Assembly: GCA_950106755.1 (NCBI GenBank)
Contig: OX467083.1
Span: 40,686,555 to 40,750,554, forward strand
Origin: Climacium dendroides
Taxonomy: Eukaryota; Streptophyta; Bryopsida; Hypnales; Climaciaceae
Direction of reading: 5' to 3'
Length of the DNA stretch: 64,000 bases
Every line of letters starts with the position of its first letter. The first letter of the stretch is position 1. The translations under genes and the position numbers were made by a program. Under the pieces are notes generated by a model. It did not search any database. It was not told where the DNA came from and was given only the letters and a program-made list of their open reading frames with translations. Shown here piece by piece: positions 60,301-64,000 of this stretch.

Positions 60301-60708
60301 GAGCAACTCCAATGCTAATCAAAGTACCCCATCAACCTGTCCAATCTAAATTTGGGGCTAGGGCGTCTACTAGGCCTTTTTTCAACGTGCCACTTGCACC
60401 CCCATCCCTAGTGCGGCAATGAATCTATGAATAGTATACACATTTTTTGAATTTCCTATTGAATCTATTATGGTTCTTGTTCCACTTTTGGGACCACCAC
60501 CACTTGTCAAAAAATCTAAGCTTCTCGTGTGTTCTTCTGTGCTTAGCAAATCACCTAAAAATGTCGAGCAAGTACTCTCTTGTAATGAGCCCTAGAAAAT
60601 GGTGTAGTTGACAATAGCTGCATTGGAGAGTAGATTTTTGCAAAAGCACATTATAAACCCTGTTGGCACCTTCCCTGTGCTTGTTCCAATGTTGCATTGG
60701 AGTTGCTC
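60301..60708. mobile_element. Tourist-like (PIF/Harbinger) MITE
   Basis: 408 bp with terminal inverted repeats GAGCAACTCCAATGC and GCATTGGAGTTGCTC, flanked by the 3-bp duplication TAA (60298-60300 and 60709-60711). A TAA/TTA duplication is diagnostic of Harbinger-type MITEs. No coding capacity. Confidence 0.9.
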
Positions 60709-60941
60709 TAAAACCTTGTTCAAATGACTTGAATCTTGCCTTGGCTCATGCTTACGCTTCTTTTACAACCGTACACAACATGCAAGTTACAATTTGTTGC
60801 ATCTTGAGAAGTCCTTCATAAGTTGTAGAGTCATCTATGGTTCAACCCATGCAAAAAAATTTGTAGGTTGGTTGGGATATCGGAAAAATAAATTCTTATA
60901 TTAGGTTTCACTGCTTATAATCTATTAGTTAAGAAAGCCTC

Positions 60942-61187
60942 CACTATACCAAAAAGTGATAAAAAAAACCCGCAGTCAAAATTGATTGTGATTCTTTTAA
61001 ACACAATCCTGTATACACTCACATAATGAACAGTCTCTATTTTTTGCAATTTACCACTTCAATTTTTTTAGCGATAAATTGCAAAAAAATAGAGACTATG
61101 CGCGTAGTTAGTCTGCACATAACAGTGTCCAAAAGAACCACGATCGATTTTAACTGTGGTTCTTTTTTACCACTTTTTGGTATAGTG
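60942..61187. mobile_element. CACTA-type foldback MITE 3
   Basis: 246 bp, CACTATACCAAAAAGTG at the left and CACTTTTTGGTATAGTG at the right, with the 3-bp duplication CTC on both sides (60939-60941 and 61188-61190). The interior is also palindromic (CAATTTACCACTTC region). The subterminal sequence differs from CACTA MITEs 1 and 2, so it is another family. Confidence 0.92.
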
Positions 61188-61190
61188 CTC

Positions 61191-62233
61191 CGTGAAACTC
61201 TAGATTGTAGGCAATGCAACTGCTAAATGAAATATTATCAGTTTCCCATCAGTTTCAAATCTATAATGAGACGATCATATCACAAATTATCACCTACAAA
61301 AATGTAAATCTTTCATATATTGCAAGTGCAACATTATGTTGATCTCAGTTCTAAAATTTCTCCAATTTCTTTCAATCGAGTACGTCTGATACACTGTATC
61401 ATACACCAGTCAAATCCATACCAAGTTCTTCAGTGCTGCGACTACTCCAGTCTGTCTGATTAGAATTTCAGATCGTCATGAATTTCCTGACTAGATCTGA
61501 GAACCCGAGCCTGAGCAAGCTTCTCCGTGCATTAGTAACATTTGTACTGTACTGTGTCATTGCAGTGACGTATGACTCTTTGCTACTCGGAAATCCCAAA
61601 ACTTAGGCAAACTCATAACTCCTGAAGTGATTTTTTCAGTGACGTCAGAATTTATTAACAGTTGATGCAAAGATTGATGTTTCGTCCTATTGGTTCCAAT
61701 ATACGAGTTCACGAGAGGAATTGTGAGTCTTGGTTATTGTGAACGTGATCGCAGTCTAAGTGGAAACGACCACGCTCTCATTTCCCCGTCAGTTGCAAGT
61801 GTATGACCTAGATGGTACAATCATTTCACAGATTAATTGCCTAATTATCATCAAGAGAGGTAAAATCTCCAAGTCTTGCCGATCGCCGTCCGCAAACTCA
61901 CACCAATTATGGCCCTGTCACCCAGGTCATCCACCTCTGTCATCTGATTAGAGTTCACTAGACCTCCGCTATCAATGTCCTGGAACGCCTCAGTCTGTCA
62001 ATCCTCAAAGTTTGAGCTCCTCCATCTGCTACTTAATTCTCACTTCGGTCTCACAGTCTAGTTCAATTCACTCCGTAATTTGAGTCTAGTTCCTGTTGTT
62101 TCTGAGGTCTTAATTCTGAGAAGAGGATTGAAATAGAGAAACTCTTCATGAGGAGCTGGAGACTGCGAGAGTGAAGCCACTTCCTCAAAGCGCGTGTTTT
62201 GAGAAGTTCAACTGCGGAATTACCAGCTAGGTG
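61191..62233. other. upstream region of B3 gene E
   Basis: About 61380-62230 is homologous, in mirror orientation, to upstream DNA of C (53476-54450). Shared pieces include the segment with GTATCATACACCAGTCAAAT and the 25-bp block at 61816-61840. Array inversion or inverted duplication therefore carried about 1 kb of promoter DNA with the gene. Confidence 0.6.
61816..61840 (+). promoter_or_regulatory. conserved 25-bp upstream block, gene E
   Basis: TACAATCATTTCACAGATTA followed by ATTGC, one substitution from the B and C copies, 393 bp before the ATG at 62234. Confidence 0.45.
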
Positions 62234-63538
62234 ATGCAACGATCAATGGACAGAAGCAACGTGAAGCTGGTGCCTTTGAGCGCCCATGACAAGCCGCTTG
62301 TGATTCGCGAGTTGCAGGGGAGCTTTCATTTTGAGACGACCCTCACAGCGGCAACTGCAGCGAGCTCTACTGGATTGGTATGTATTGCAAGTTGGAACGC
62401 CAACAGCATTATTTTGATTTCCAAATTTGCATCTCCTCAACCCTGTTGATGATTTACTGGACAGTACTCATGCAAATTGAAAATCCATGAGACTCATATA
62501 ATTCTGTACGCGCCGCTGAAAGTTTTTGAAAGCTTTAGGATGCTTAGACTGATAATCTGATTTTCAAATGTTTTGACCTTCTCATCCCGCAGACAATACC
62601 TTCTTGGTTTGTCCGAGACCATGGTGACAAATTCCGAAGAGCAGCTCTTCTTCGAACGGAATCATTCACAAAACCCTGGCCTGTGAATCTCTCCGTTTGG
62701 TGTCCTTCTCTAACTATGACTCAAGTGAAATTCTCTGGAGGGTGGCAAGCATTCGCAACTTCCAATGGTCTCTTGGAAGGTGATGTGTTGATTTTCGTTT
62801 TGACGGCAATGTCCGAATTCAAGGTCTACTTATTTCGCGGCATTGAGGGGACTCCGAATAAAAATCCTCCTCCAAAGCGAAGAAGGTCGACTTCCAGCTC
62901 TGGTCGTTCACAGAAGAAAGCCAAGTGGCAAAATTATGAACGCAAAGATGAGCAAATGGGTGCTGAAGAAGAGAGAGGTGACAAAAGTACGAATGGCGTA
63001 AACAGGAAGTCAATTGCAGTCTACGATTCTGCCATCGCTCCAATTCCTCCTTCTGACAGTACAGTTTGTTTGCATCACCTGCCGAGCTTCTGGAAGACAC
63101 TAACAGCCAGCAATGTCTGTCAGAATACAGGAGCTGCCTTGGTAAGATCTCTGCGTGTGCAACCCAAGTCACAATTCGTCACATATATATATTCACAAAT
63201 ATATATTCACAACTAGGATGTGTGTGTATGCACGGATGGAGTCGATCTGATGAGTGAGTTCAATGCAATACATGTTTGTGTTGCAGGAGTTTCCTGAGGA
63301 CTTTTGGAGGGCTTACGGCAGCCGAATTCACTCTGTGGTCAAGCTGCAAGGGATTCATGAACAGTCCCCGATCCGAACAATGACTTGCTGCGCCAGCCTT
63401 GGTAAGGGCACTCGACACTACTTGAGAGCTGAGTGGCGGACTTTCGTCACTGAAAATCATCTTCACGAAGGGCAGCAGCTTCTCTTCACTCTTTCCGCGG
63501 ACTCCTTCTTCGTCGTCCGAGTACGAAGTGCATTGTAA
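62234..63538 (+). CDS. B3 gene E: REM-like double-B3 protein, intact
   Basis: Three exons, 62234-62377, 62593-63141 and 63287-63538, give 314 residues; all borders are GT/AG and both introns are phase 0. First B3 about 28-130 (FHFETTL, TIPSWFVRDHGDKF, KFSGGWQAF, GDVLIFVLTAMSEFKVYLF). Linker with PKRRRSTSSSGRSQKKAK, a bipartite nuclear-localisation-like stretch. Second B3 about 208-310 (HHLPSFWKTL, EFPEDFWRAYG, RAEWRTFVTEN, LLFTLSADSFFVV). I chose ATG 62234 by alignment with gene D's MQRSM start. Opposite orientation to A-D and more diverged from them than A and B are from each other. A nuclear DNA-binding role follows from the family; targets are unknown. Confidence 0.88.
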
Positions 63539-64000
63539 CTGGGGATAGCAGGTGTTCATACAATCGGCCATGACAGACAAATAGGCAAACCGTACCTTAT
63601 CTGCGTCTAGCTGCTGGCTGGGATATACCGATAGCACTTTGGAAATTTTATTTTAATTCCAGAATGCTTGATACAGGCGTGTTGTAATACTGTAAGTGGG
63701 CCTCTGATCCCTTTTCAGTATGTAATTTTGGCAGACTGACAGTGCTTTGTCTTCATGGGTGGTGCCAAGTATATATCGATACGGTAGTACGGCACCACGT
63801 GAATTTGTGTGCCATGTGCATTTCTAAATACTTTATCTGCTATGTGGTTACAACATAGTTTTCATCTCGTCTAATTAATCCAAAGAAGCAGTTCTCACCA
63901 GTGATGATTCGGAAGGAGAGTACCAAACTTCATGGGCGATGTATGGACATTTGAATAGGAGTGCAAAGCTAGATCCATGCATAAGTCTTCTGAATTTTCA
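63539..64000. other. 3' flank of B3 gene E
   Basis: It starts with a short stretch resembling the mirror image of the A/B flank (CTAGCTGCTGGCTGGGATA…CACTTTGGAAATTTT). The rest is unique. No gene seen up to the window end. Confidence 0.5.

Noticed and set aside
1..64000. CRISPR arrays, rRNA or tRNA genes, prokaryotic operons
   Set aside because: No regularly spaced identical repeats with unique spacers, no tRNA-like cloverleaf or rRNA segment noticed, and gene structure is clearly eukaryotic.

Overview
This window looks like nuclear DNA of a land plant. The gene families are plant-specific: an LRR receptor-like kinase of the At2g24230/At5g58150 type, and a family of two-domain REM-like B3 proteins. 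The retroelements are also of plant type (an L1-like LINE with a zf-RVT domain). Introns have normal GT/AG borders, and intergenic DNA is very AT-rich. A closer assignment is not possible from the sequence. The large intergenic share and the repeat load suggest a repeat-rich genome, possibly a seed-free plant, but that is inference.

Layout. 1-2.5 kb: terminal exon of an unrecognised gene (+). 4.3-5.1 kb: an old repeat with a Stowaway-like insertion. 5.8-9.4 kb: a complete two-exon LRR receptor kinase (-), with a duplicated block just downstream and a minisatellite upstream. 11.5-24.4 kb: AT-rich DNA with nested dispersed repeats, foldback elements, a 4-unit satellite and two copies of a 0.5 kb TIR element in opposite orientation. 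25.1-27.6 kb: a PIF/Harbinger transposon with a broken transposase (+) and a Myb/SANT-like partner ORF (-), each hit by a CACTA-type foldback element. 28.08-35.34 kb: a full-length but decayed L1-like LINE bounded by an 11-bp target-site duplication; a small 9-bp-TSD element sits in its endonuclease domain. 36-44.5 kb: minisatellite relics, a 1.7 kb TIR element whose left end is triplicated, a second copy of a large repeat, and a foldback element carrying a perfect 92-bp tandem duplication.

44.5-64 kb is the main genic region, a cluster of duplicated B3 genes. Four lie in tandem on the minus strand (A-D) and one lies on the plus strand (E), with a relic of a further copy between A and B. All complete copies have three exons and phase-0 introns. 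B and E look intact; C has a late nonsense codon; D has a one-base frameshift; A is cut by a 200-N assembly gap. A 25-bp non-coding block about 370-400 bp upstream is conserved in B, C and E. MITEs have inserted between the genes.

Nothing here forms an operon-like pathway. Two themes stand out: birth and decay of a nuclear B3 family, and a dense record of nested non-autonomous DNA elements in which several insertions can be proven from target-site duplications or empty sites. No CRISPR array, rRNA or tRNA gene, or prokaryotic feature was seen.
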